DNA of 64,000 nt from assembly GCA_051294375.1 (NCBI GenBank), contig CM119267.1:3336192-3400191 (forward strand), given 5' to 3'. Shown here piece by piece: positions 48,524 to 58,051 of this stretch. Source of the stretch: Paraspadella gotoi. Its lineage: Eukaryota > Chaetognatha. The notes beneath the pieces are model-generated. The model had not been told where the DNA came from and did not search any database. It saw nothing but the letters and a program-made list of their open reading frames with translations. Every line of letters starts with the position of its first letter. Within the stretch, counting starts at the first letter, position 1. The translations under genes were made by a program, and so were the position numbers.

Positions 48524-50287
48524 TTAGACAGGCATGGCCTTTGATGAGGTTATTTTTCCGGAAACCCAAAACTTACCGTCGGGAGTTGATCGACCTTTCG
48601 CGCCGGGTTCTATTTTAATCAAGGGTGCTACATCTAACGGCGAATCTATCGGTTCGTCTGCCATTAATGGCGTTCCCTCGGACGCGTCAGATCCGGATAT
48701 GGAGAGCCTTTCCTTGGAGGGAGTATTCTCGCCCGAAGAGGGAATTGGCATGATATCTACGGGACTGTGAGCACAAAGTGCAACGGATTCTCTTTGTGGC
48801 TCAGTTTCGTTGTCATCGACGACTTCCCTATTCTTTGAAGGGAAATGAGTTTCCTTCAAATCAGTGTCGTCCTCGTTGACGAAAACGTCCGAATCTTCCG
48901 GTTCTTCTTTGGGTCGCGTATAAACTTCGTTGGGTCCGATATCCAAAGGTTCATCCTCAATTGATTCTGGAGTCGGCGCCTCTAATGCATTTAGTTGAAT
49001 TGGTGTATTCGGCTCAGAAGCAAGGACGTCTTCCGCCAAGGCGCGATCGTCTGGAACCGACGATGGGTCAAACTCTTCGATGTCATTTTTCGAGGGTGAC
49101 GTCTCTTTGTCCACTGACTCTGACTTCGTAATCGATGACTCGATATCATCACTCTTTTCCGGATGTGATTCAGTTACATCCGAAACCACATGTGGCACCT
49201 TATCCTCAGTAGCAACAGGAGGCTCAGAATCGGAAACCTCATCCCGATGCGCCAATGGAAAATCTTGCAACGGCACCGCATCTAAACTATTTTCCAATGG
49301 CTCAACACGAGTCACATGGGAATCTTTTTCCACACCGGGCGCTTCATCAGCAAGCAGAGGTTCGACATTTGCCTCCTTACTCAGAATCTTATCTTCAACA
49401 GGTGTCTCAACCAGAGGCTCCTTCTCCGATACCTTTTCAGCAACTGATGGCTCGATGAGAGGCACCACATCCAACTCCTTGTCAGCATCAGGTGGCTCGG
49501 CCTCCGGCATCACATCATCATCAATATCTAGTGGCTCAATTTCCGGTACTACATCCATCGCCTGTTTGGTAGCTGTTTCTTGGAATTCCGGCACCACATC
49601 CATCCCCTTGTCCGGAGATGTTGGCTGGACTTCAAGCACCCCATCCATCGCCTTGTTGGCAACTGGTGGTTTGACTTCCGGTACTACATCTATCACATTG
49701 TCGGCAGCTGTTGGCTCAATTTCTGGCACCACATCTATCGCCTTGTCGGCATTAGATAGCTCAACTTCCGGAATCCCATTCTTTTCTTTGTCAGTATCTG
49801 GTGGCTTGACATCTGGCACCCCATCCATCGCCTGTTGAGCATCTGGTGGCATGACTTCAGACTCCACATCCATCGCCTTGTCGACAACTGGAGGCTCAAC
49901 TTTCGTGGGTACTTCGTTTGCAATATTATTGGAAAAAGGAGTTTCGATGGTAGGTACCGGATTTAAAGCTACGCCACCAACAGTGGACTCAGAGTCTTTG
50001 ATCACATCCGATTCTTTCGTCGCTGCTTGATCGGAAGCTCCCACGGTGTTGGGAGCATTCGGCAAATTCGAATCAGGTTCAGTGTGATTTTCATCGACGT
50101 CATTAGGCGACGTTTCATTTTCCAGGTCTTCATCCCCGACAGGGATTTCTCGGGACTCATCTTCGTCCGAAGAAGTCCCGGGAGCATTGTCCTCAGAGTG
50201 GACCTTGTGATTGTTATATGGCGGGGGTCCGACTTCATCATTATCGCTCGATTTATTATCTTGAGACGACGCTTCAGCGGGTTCCAT
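48524..50287 (-). CDS. Acidic, disordered repeat protein
   Basis: A single 587-codon frame from ATG 50287 (MEPAEASSQDNKSSDNDE) to 48524 (ending SKAMPV). It is dominated by Glu, Asp, Pro, Val and Ser. Residues ~125-310 contain degenerate repeats of about 15-20 residues with the pattern PxxxDKAMDVVPEVEP, roughly ten units. Near the C-terminus lie IDSPLDVAPLIKIEPGAKGR and KFWVSGKITSSK. No folded domain, signal peptide or membrane segment is visible. Function is unknown. IKIEPG resembles sumoylation consensus sites (psi-K-x-E), as does PKEEPEDSD, but that is inference. Confidence 0.68.
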   Translation of the reverse strand: MEPAEASSQDNKSSDNDEVGPPPYNNHKVHSEDNAPGTSSDEDESREIPVGDEDLENETSPNDVDENHTEPDSNLPNAPNTVGASDQAATKESDVIKDSESTVGGVALNPVPTIETPFSNNIANEVPTKVEPPVVDKAMDVESEVMPPDAQQAMDGVPDVKPPDTDKEKNGIPEVELSNADKAIDVVPEIEPTAADNVIDVVPEVKPPVANKAMDGVLEVQPTSPDKGMDVVPEFQETATKQAMDVVPEIEPLDIDDDVMPEAEPPDADKELDVVPLIEPSVAEKVSEKEPLVETPVEDKILSKEANVEPLLADEAPGVEKDSHVTRVEPLENSLDAVPLQDFPLAHRDEVSDSEPPVATEDKVPHVVSDVTESHPEKSDDIESSITKSESVDKETSPSKNDIEEFDPSSVPDDRALAEDVLASEPNTPIQLNALEAPTPESIEDEPLDIGPNEVYTRPKEEPEDSDVFVNEDDTDLKETHFPSKNREVVDDNETEPQRESVALCAHSPVDIMPIPSSGENTPSKERLSISGSDASEGTPLMADEPIDSPLDVAPLIKIEPGAKGRSTPDGKFWVSGKITSSKAMPV

Positions 50288-51525
50288 GATGAATACGAAT
50301 ACGACTAAAAAATTTCCCCGTTTGTCATCGAATTTTTTTCCTTTGCGCTATTTTTCATTTGATGCAATTACGCTTTTTTTTCTCAGCAAGCGAATAAGAA
50401 TTTGTAAAGAATTTATTTTTTTTCAATATTTTTAATACGACAGGAAAACGACGAAATGATTGTTTACAGAAGAAGAAAGTTTTGACTTCGGCGATCGAGA
50501 GCGAGACGGTGAAAGGCAACCCAACTCTGACGAAACACATTCACAGTGCGGCTACGAAGAGAGAGAGCAGAGCAGCTTGTCACCCAGAAAATCTGGTGCA
50601 GCCGAAAGTTTTGAGGCGAGGGAAAGAAAAAAAAAAATTCACCCAGCCCTTTTAAAAGGCAGTTTGATCTTATTTATTCACGAAGGACAGGAAATCGTTA
50701 TTTCTCCCCCCCCTCCCGCATTACTGAAAAACATCATTCGTAATTTGACGTAATCTTTGATGTTTTTTGCCGTTTCGCTTTTAAAGTAGAATATACGAAA
50801 TTAAAATGTGATTAAACGCAAAAAGGTTTCGTCGATCCTCCTTAATAACCTTATTTAACTTTTTTTTTAAATCACGCGCTGCATTTAAATTTTAAACTCT
50901 TCAAATAAACTTGACCCTTGAATAACTTCGAGTTGTAGAAGCTCATCTGATAACAACAATAACAAGTACAAGTTCCGAGTTGATAATCGATTATCTAGCG
51001 AAACTTTTTACTTACTTTTCCACCTTAAAGTAGCAAAAGACATCGCTTCAGCCTATCGTAAAACTGACTGAGACTTTCTGATGAAGAGAATATGAAAAAT
51101 ATATCTTTGTTTAAGCTTTTTTATTTCTTCTGTTAAAACTATGTATTAAAATAAAATGAAGTATCGCAAAACTAGATATAAATCATTAATTCTTTAAATC
51201 TGATTGTGTCCTAATCATGAAAAAGAAGAAAAGGTTTTTTCAAGATTTATAATGACTGAAGACAATGACATCTTTTGAACAGAAAATCTGAAATACATCG
51301 GCCCAAATCATCATCCACCACAAGTTTAGGATGTGGGCGTCATACGATTTTGTCAAATTGAGTCATCGTCACTATCACAGCAATTCTGTATATCAAAAAA
51401 AAAAACATGAAATAGTGAAAATATCGATAACCACTAATACTACTACATCGTAGTAAAAAAATAACCCATAACCAAACAAAAAATGAATCAAATAACTGGG
51501 TCTCAGTTAATTTTCCATCATTTGA
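50288..51525. other. Spacer including the PRXL2B-like 3' UTR
   Basis: The right end (about 51250-51525) should be the 3' UTR of the selenoprotein gene ending at 51526. The left part should contain the promoter of the acidic-repeat gene. A plus-strand 97-codon frame at 50460-50753 has no conserved features and is not annotated. Confidence 0.5.
51305..51348 (-). promoter_or_regulatory. Candidate SECIS element for the PRXL2B-like gene (weak)
   Basis: On the minus strand, ATGA (51343-51340) is followed after 12 nt by AAA in an apical loop closed by CCACA/TGTGG, then TGAT (51313-51310 or 51310-51307). An outer AAATC/GATTT pairing follows, in SECIS order. It lies ~185 nt after the stop. The helix is short, and a competing hairpin (GCCCA-CATCC with GGATG...TGGGC) is possible. 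Confidence 0.35.
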
Positions 51526-52558
51526 TTACGAATCGGGAATTGGAATATTTAAAGCCTTTAGAATGTCTTCGTTTGGCGCGTGGTCAGCGAAGGAGGATTG
51601 TTTGTAAACATACAGCAATTCCGATCCACCTGAAAACGTTGACAATCTTTAATGTTGCTTACATTATTAAAGTCTAAATTGCGCTAATAACAAAAGAATA
51701 TTCCAGACGATTTTTCGATAAACCTTTAAATTCAGAGACCTGACGCAACAGTTAACTGACCTTTCCCCACGACGATGGTTCCGCCAGTGAGCATGCCGTC
51801 GCCCTGCATGTTGCCGGAGATGCCGCGACTAGCGGATCGCTGATTGGCGTCGCGCGAGACTTTCTTGGCGAGTTCCGGAATCATGGAGAGGTAGCCGAAT
51901 CTCTTGAATTCCATCGTGTCGTAGCAAACCTTTTTGGTGTCGAGGTAGAGTTCGCCGGCGAAGTAGTCGCCTGCCACGAACTCTTCGACTCCGATTTCCT
52001 CGTGGCCGATGCCCACCAGACTAAAGGAATACAAAATGTATTTAATAACATATGAGCGACGGGGAGACGTGTGTGATGCCCGGGGTGTGAGGCATCTCCC
52101 GACAGCTAGCGCTCAGGGCTTTGGACCTGCAGTGACCACCATGTCACTGGCATGTTTATGCCGACACCATCACACTTTAACCAGCATGACCGTGAGGGGA
52201 TTGAACCCAGAACTCACGGTTGGTGAACTATTACTTAGCTGTTCAAGCCAATGGGTCGAGCTGAGTTTCACCAAGTTATACGGGAGGCGAATTTAGGATT
52301 CGCCACAATATCATTTAATAAGAAGTGTTTTGAAATTATATATTCTTAAAATTGTGCTGACCCCACTTGATGCTCATCGAGAAGCGGTTTGATGTCTGAG
52401 AGCTCCTTGGCCCCGAGGCGACAGTACTGTCATCCGAAGCGACGAAGAAAAGTGATGACGCAGGGCCGATTCGCCCAGAGAGACTCCATCGCCACTTCCT
52501 CTTTCGTGGCAAAGTTTAAGAGAAGGTTGCGCGCGAGTTTTGGCAACAACTCCATCAT
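51526..52558 (-). CDS. PRXL2B: PRXL2B-like thioredoxin-fold selenoprotein, Sec at in-frame TGA
   Basis: Three exons (52558-52362, 52020-51761, 51629-51526) encode 186 residues if TGA at 52432-52430 is read as selenocysteine (codon 43). The context FLRRFG-U-QYC-RLGAKELSDIKPLL aligns with RRFGCVVCR of human PRXL2B (prostamide/prostaglandin F synthase), so U43-x-x-C46 replaces the redox CxxC. Conservation continues past the TGA: LVGIGHEEIGVEEF, DYFAGELYLDTKKVCY and GGTIVVGKGG. Splice phases hold only if the frame is read through TGA. The family is thioredoxin-like; the mammalian enzyme reduces prostaglandin H2 and prostamide H2. Intron 1 carries a tRNA-related SINE. The start MMELLPKL is the first ATG. 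Confidence 0.93.
52075..52315 (-). mobile_element. Probable tRNA-derived SINE in PRXL2B intron 1
   Basis: On the minus strand, an A-box-like AGCTAAGTAATAG (near 52225) is followed ~30 nt later by a perfect B-box core GGTTCAATCC (near 52200), inside a GTGAG...CTCAC stem as in a tRNA T-arm. A ~120-bp GC-rich body unlike the surrounding intron follows. Ends and target duplications were not resolved. Confidence 0.6.
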
Positions 52559-52741
52559 GGAGTGGGGGGGAAGAGAGCTGAAAACAAGAAAATGGATGAA
52601 CGAAAACAAGGGCGATAACGAGAAATATTTGGCAAAGATAAAATCTCGTAGGTAAAATAAAAGTAAACAACAAAATAATCGAGACAATCTTTTGTGAACA
52701 ATAAACGGAAACTTTTTTTTAAATTCAATGATCTTAAAAGG

Positions 52742-52824
52742 AAATTTGAATTGTTACAACGATTTATTATTAATAAGTTGCAGACATGTTTCGACTCAGA
52801 GATTGCTCAAAATGTAATTACTTA

Positions 52825-52876
<52 letters not shown>

Positions 52877-52998
52877 CCTCTCTCTCACCTTCACAAATCT
52901 CATTTCTTTTCACCACTTATTCTATCTAGCCTAAATAAATCTGTCCTCTGAACTGACCACTAATCTCTCTCAATTCTTGTTGGAACTTTAACTCTCTG

Positions 52999-53051
<53 letters not shown>

Positions 53052-53181
53052 TCTTTTCTTTTAACTCACAAATTGTCCCATTATTCACAACTGTCAAAAG
53101 CGCTGATGAAGACTCGAAAATCTCTGAGTCGAAAATGTCTGCACTTATTAATAATAAAATCGTTTGTAACAATTCAAATTT
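52742..53181. repeat. Inverted-repeat element with internal (CT)n tracts
   Basis: The outer ~65 bp at 52742-52806 recur as an inverted copy at about 53117-53181 with few differences. They share AAATTTGAATTGTTACAA, ATTATTAATAAGT, GCAGACAT and TCGACTCAGAGATT. The ~300-bp centre has two (CT)n microsatellites (about 52831-52872 and 52998-53048) and a near-random remainder with no ORF. It lies between the two selenoprotein genes. It may be a MITE or a foldback element. Confidence 0.8.
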
Positions 53182-53346
53182 CTTGTAAAATCTCTATACA
53201 ACAAAAAAGAAAGATATACTTTGGTCATACATGGATTTAAATTCAATGCAAAATACACGAAACGAAAATGGTTTTGAAAAATAAAAAAAAAGGATTTTTC
53301 CGAACGAAAACTCGCAAGAAAAGCCAAATCATTTTCGAGAAAAAAA

Positions 53347-53414
53347 AATATAGATCAGGGCTACGAATGTCTTTTATCGACTCTCTCCGCAGTCCGTCAT
53401 GGAATGATTTTGAC
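53347..53414 (-). promoter_or_regulatory. Candidate SECIS element for SELENOH
   Basis: On the minus strand, ATGA (53400-53397) and TGAT (53357-53354) flank a stem. GGACTGCGGA pairs with TTCGTAGCCC at 9 of 10 positions (two G-T wobbles, one A-C mismatch). The apical part contains a small GTC/GAC stem and an A-rich loop, as in form-2 SECIS. An outer AAAAT/ATTTT pairing closes the base. It begins ~48 nt after the SELENOH stop. The usual apical AA next to helix II reads GA here. Confidence 0.5.
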
Positions 53415-53447
53415 TTTTGATTCGAGATTGTGTCGTCGACGTCACCC

Positions 53448-54190
53448 TTATCCGCGTTGCTTCTTCACGAGATCGATAACGAGCTCGTGTTCCGGAAACT
53501 TGAGTTTACGCGGCGGTCCTTTCGCTAGTCCCGACCAGAGCACGACGGGTTCGTCGTCGTCGTCGTCGTGTCTTCGTCTTCATTACGATTTCGAAACTTC
53601 CTCGTTTCGGCTTTCCCTCGGGATTGAGTTCGACCTTGAGAGAGGGGGGCGACGGGGGGGGGGGTAATGAAAAGGGAGGAAACGAGTTTCTGCGGGCGAA
53701 CGTCGATTGACAACTTTTTCCGTTCGGTTCTCGTGGGGGAAAAAAAAAAAAGAGCAAGGGGAAAGGTTTTCGAATGGTAAGGCTACTAGATATATTTCCA
53801 AGCCCAATTGCTTTTAGTCTATTAAGAAATTGACAAATCAATTATACTATGATATTATAAAGTTCACAAAAAATAAGTTTCGTTGAGTGTGAGGAAAACC
53901 TGTTAAATTCATATTATTATTCTGTTATGTTATGTTTAATGGAAAGAAATTCGTACCTCCACACTGGAAAATTCCTCCCGCAAAGCGTCGCCGATAGCGA
54001 GGGCTTTGCGCTTGAAGACGGATCAGGAGGTGCAGTGATGGATGAGGAAGCGAAGGGTTCCGTCGGTGGCCGGCTTCGGCGACTGTCTTTCATCGCCATC
54101 TTCATCGGCGTCTGTTTTTGGCTTCTTTGAAGGAACATCCTCGACTTCTTTTGAGTTGTTTTTATGACGAGTCGTTGTTCGTTTGCTCAT
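53448..54190 (-). CDS. SELENOH: Selenoprotein H (Sec at in-frame TGA; apparent 1-bp frameshift in exon 2)
   Basis: Exon 1 (54190-53957) starts MSKRTTTRHKNNSK, a basic, probably nuclear or nucleolar N-terminus. TGA at 54025-54023 (codon 56) lies in HHCTS-U-SVFKRKALAIGDALR, matching HCTSURVYGRNA of human SELENOH with its CxxU redox motif. Exon 2 (53634-53448) gives VELNPEGKPKRGSFEIVMK, and then, in another frame, EPVVLWSGLAKGPPRKLKFP, both matching the family. The exon is 187 nt (3n+1), so one surplus base lies in the GAC-rich stretch near 53555-53580. With one base fewer the protein is 139 residues, close to human (122). SELENOH is a thioredoxin-fold, DNA-binding redox protein. A candidate SECIS follows at 53347-53414. 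Confidence 0.93.
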
Positions 54191-54554
54191 TTTAGCAGAA
54201 AATTGAAATCTTAAATAAAAATATAACAACTTCTATGATCACTGTTCAAATTCACTGTGTAACAGGAATAACAGATGATTTGCAGATTTGCACTCAAAAT
54301 GATTAGCAGATCCAAGGCTTAACGTTATATTTCTGAACGAGGTGAAGAATATTGTCGTTCAATTAGCTCCGATTGCAAAGCGAAAATTTTTTTCTTTTCC
54401 TTTAGGCTCATGAATAGACATTATATAACTAAGCAAAAACCAATTCTTTCGACTAAAAAAAAACGAGAGGAAAAAAAATACTGTTATTATATCGGCGATC
54501 CAATAGCTAAGTTAACTAAGCAACAATTAAAAAAAATAAGTGATGAATAAAATT
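54191..54554. other. Spacer
   Basis: About 360 bp between the SELENOH start and the SLC38A10-like stop; AT-rich, no coding signal. Confidence 0.5.
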
Positions 54555-57500
54555 TCACAAATCTTTGTTTCCTTCGATGTTATTTTTGACTAGTTCCTTC
54601 TTATCTTGCTTTTCAACACCATCTCCCCCGCTCGAGAGACCAAGGGGTTTGGGATTTCCATTTTTCCCCGCTCCCTCGTCCAGTTTCTCAACTTTGTTTC
54701 CGGTGCCCAAGTCCACTTCGACGTCGAGTTTGGGCTGAGCTTCTACATCTTCTTTAGGTTTCGCTTCGGTATCGACTTTGGGTTTCGCATCGACTTTGGG
54801 TATTGCTTCCACATCGAGTTTGGGCTTAACGCCGACCTTTTCGATTTCCTCGATTTTCTGATGCATTTGGACGATGAGTTTCTCGTGATTCTCGAGTCTT
54901 TTCTTTAACACTTCCTTCTCATCGACTTGTGACGTCTTCTGTTCGCCGACTTTTTTCTTCACTTGCTCCTTCAATTTCTCTTCGGGACTTTTCAAAACGG
55001 ACTTTTCAGCGGGGTTGGCCGCTTTCCCCGCCGTATTAGCAGCCGCCGCCGCCGCCGCCTTAGCGTCAGCCTTGACGCCGACGAGAGGGGCCGGCGTCGC
55101 GTCTTTGTTTTTTTCTAGTTTTTTCTCAGCCTCTTTGGCGACGGCCTCTCGAGCCACGGCCTCCATGGCGGCCTCTTTCGCCGCAAATTCTTTCCTTATC
55201 GCTTCTTCGGCCGCTTGCTTAGCGTCGGCCTCTTTCTTCGCCGCCGCTTCGGCGGCCAACTTGGCAGCGGCCAGCTTGGCGGCGGCCGCCACTCGCTCCG
55301 AGGCCTCCTGAGCCGCAGCGACCATCTTCTTTTGGATTGGATCCTCCGGATTCGCTTGCTGGTCGACCGCAGCTTCGTTCTTGGCAACTTCGTCCACTTT
55401 TCTAAGATCTGCGGATCTTTCCTGTCGAATCTCTTCTTTTTCTTTGATTTCGTTCGTTTCTTTTTTCATCGGCGCGGCGGCTTCGATAATCGGAATCTTC
55501 GTCTCCTTCGCGACCTTGTTTAAGATTTCATTCGCCTTCGCGATTTTCTCCTCTGTCTTTAGGAGTTTTTCTTCGACGGGCTTTTCCTGTTTCTGATTTT
55601 CTTTATTCGCTTTTAATTCTTGGATGATTTGATTCTGCTGCTGCATTATTATTTTCTGTTGCTCCTGCTGTTGAACCAACTGTTGCAGCAAGACGTCATG
55701 CTTTTCTTCGGCGGCGTCAATCTTTCGCTGCAGCGCGTCGTAGTCTTCCTTATCCGCAACTTTCTTCTCCGAATCGAGGCCAAAGTCTTTCGCTTCTGGT
55801 AGAGCAGCTTCCTTGGCGGAGGCCGCAGCCCCCGACGCCGCAGCCGCCGAAGCGATTTTAGCTTCGGCGGCCTTGGCTTCGGCGGCTTGGGCTTCGGCGA
55901 CTTTAGCTTCGGCCGCTTTAGCTTCGGCCGCTTTGTCCTCTGATTCCTTGGGACTCTTGGGTTTTCCCGCGTCGTCCGGCTCGTGAGGAATCGGGGGCTC
56001 GTGTCGAATCTCGACCGGGGGTTCCGAGGCTTTCGGCAAATTCCTTAGGTCGCCGAGAGGGAGAGGGAGAGGATGATGATGTTGTTTAGTAAGGTCAGGA
56101 CTCGCCGGCACAGTCTCTCGCCTGTCGGTTAAGTTTAAGTAGGCGGAGGAGAGCATGATGGCGACGCCGGTGACGAATACGACTTTGCCCAGCATCTTCT
56201 CGCTTCTCTCGCCGTGAGTCAACGACGTCACCACGAGGTACAACAGAGGAGGAAAGATGAAGGAAATGAAGACACCCACCGTCGCGCCCACGAGTCCTAA
56301 GATGGCTTCGATGCCAGGAACGTTGATTCCGACGAAGAGCGTCGAGATTATTATACCTAAATGAAAGATTAACTTAATCCTAATCATATTAAGACGGACC
56401 ACTGGGCTCCGTATTCTAGTTCATACCCAAGGTGATGGCTTTAAATCGGAAAGGAGGAATGTAGGTGGCGCCGACGACTTCGACGTTGTCGGTTGAGACG
56501 TCGCCGAGACCTTTTTTCGACGGAGGCCAAATTAAACTGAAAATTAACAGAGGGGTCAACTTATACAAATGTAACAGTTCATAAAACTTTAGTTAACACT
56601 TCATTGAAAGGGAAGACAGATTCTCTGGAAGTGTGTAAGAGTCATGATCTGAATCATGCATGGTCCATGGTCCTGCTATGTTATTATAGTCTGTCCAAAG
56701 TCATGGGCAATACGACTATCACATTTTCCACGCAAACTCACCTGTTTATCGACAGCCTGCAGGGGAAGATGACCAAGGGAAAGGATCCGGCGACGGAAAG
56801 AACGAATCCCAGTTTAATGGCCTCGCCGAAGATGGAGGGACGAAAGCTGAGGAGGATGTCGCCGACGACGTTGACGTCGTAGTAAGAGACGAGACCGAAA
56901 AATCCGACGCTGAGGTAGATGGCGGCGACGATGTTCATGGCAGAGTTGATGACCTGCACCATCTTCTTCAGCGAAGGATCCGACATCGTCTCGTAGATGG
57001 GAAAAAGTTGGGTCTGACAGGCGAAGGCCAGTCCGAAGATGGGGAAACACTTGAGAACGCCGGCGGGCCGCCAAAAGGGTATGCGTTGGGGACCCGACGC
57101 CCACTCTCCGCTGAAGAGATTCGGAAGGGCCTGTCGATTGGTCAAGAAAAGTAATGAGGATATGATGGTTAACAGGATCGATAACTTTTTTTGGCGTCGC
57201 AAACCTGAAAGACGAGAAACAAGACGAGAGTGAAATAAAAACAAAATGAAAGACTCGACACGGATGTGAGACTGGAGATCTTCCTCAGCATCCCGAGGGG
57301 CAAAGCGACGCCGAAGGCCGTGACGACGAGAATGGTGGCGCGGAGGGAGGAAGAGTTGGGGATGTTTAATATCTTGGAGACGATGACGGGAGTCAAGTCG
57401 CCGATGATGACGAAAAACCCGACGCACGTGGCCAACATGAGCCCGATGGTGCAGAGCTCCACGGCCAACTTTCCCCCGGCGCCGAAGGAGTGAAGGGCGA

Positions 57501-57783
57501 GGAACTCGTAGGAACGGCGTTTGGCCACGTTGCCGGCTTTGACGAGAAAGTGGCACGACTTACGGGTGAGGTAGCTGGAGAAGCGGGGAGAGAGAGGAAA
57601 CGGCTAAAGGAATATTATAAGCGGTGTATGCAGGAGCATCGTGACTGACCCGGCAAGAAGAAGCACGAGAGGACCCAGCACGATTCCGCATTGTTTGAAA
57701 CAGTAGGGCATGGCCAGAACGCTGACCCCGACTATACTGTTGGCTAAGTTGACCACTGAGGGCCAAACGTTCGTTTCCGACAT
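54555..57783 (-). CDS. SLC38A10: SLC38A10-like sodium-coupled amino acid transporter
   Basis: Five exons (57783-57650, 57574-57205, 57130-56742, 56536-56427, 56356-54555) encode ~934 residues. The first ~390 form the 11-helix transporter: [20 protein letters not shown] matches the human [20 protein letters not shown], followed by [37 protein letters not shown] and [15 protein letters not shown]. The remaining ~540 residues are a cytosolic tail, as in vertebrate SLC38A10. It is Pro-rich, then has AEAKAAEAK helical repeats, a Gln-rich coiled coil ([19 protein letters not shown]) and [14 protein letters not shown] repeats. Vertebrate SLC38A10 carries glutamine, glutamate and aspartate. The long tail is unusual among SLC38 members and supports the A10 assignment. 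Confidence 0.92.
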
Positions 57784-58019
57784 GTTTCAAATTAATCGTC
57801 TCTAATGTCTCAGAATGAAGGCGACAAGTTAAAAACTGAGTCATAGACGATCAACGTCCAGATTTTCAAAAAATCGTAACCGACGCTCCGTTTCATTTTT
57901 ACCAAAGTTAAATTACATACGTTCATCATTCAGCTAAAAAATATAAAGAAAACGAACATGAAAATAATGAAAAATGCAACTGGAGATCACAATTCTGACA
58001 AAACAGTAAAATTCGTTTT

Positions 58020-58046
58020 TGTCTCTCTCTCTCTCTCTCTCTCTCC
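58020..58046. repeat. (CT)n microsatellite at the ENDOG 3' end
   Basis: A pure CT run immediately downstream of the ENDOG stop codon on the minus strand, i.e. in its 3' UTR. Confidence 0.9.
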
Positions 58047-58051
58047 AGAAT

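Noticed and set aside
49080-49838. 252-codon plus-strand Ser/Thr-rich frame
   Set aside because: Antisense shadow of the acidic repeat protein, with the same repeat period.
50460-50753. 97-codon plus-strand frame starting MFTEEESFDFG
   Set aside because: No homology, no splice context, and it lies in the expected promoter region of the minus-strand acidic-repeat gene.
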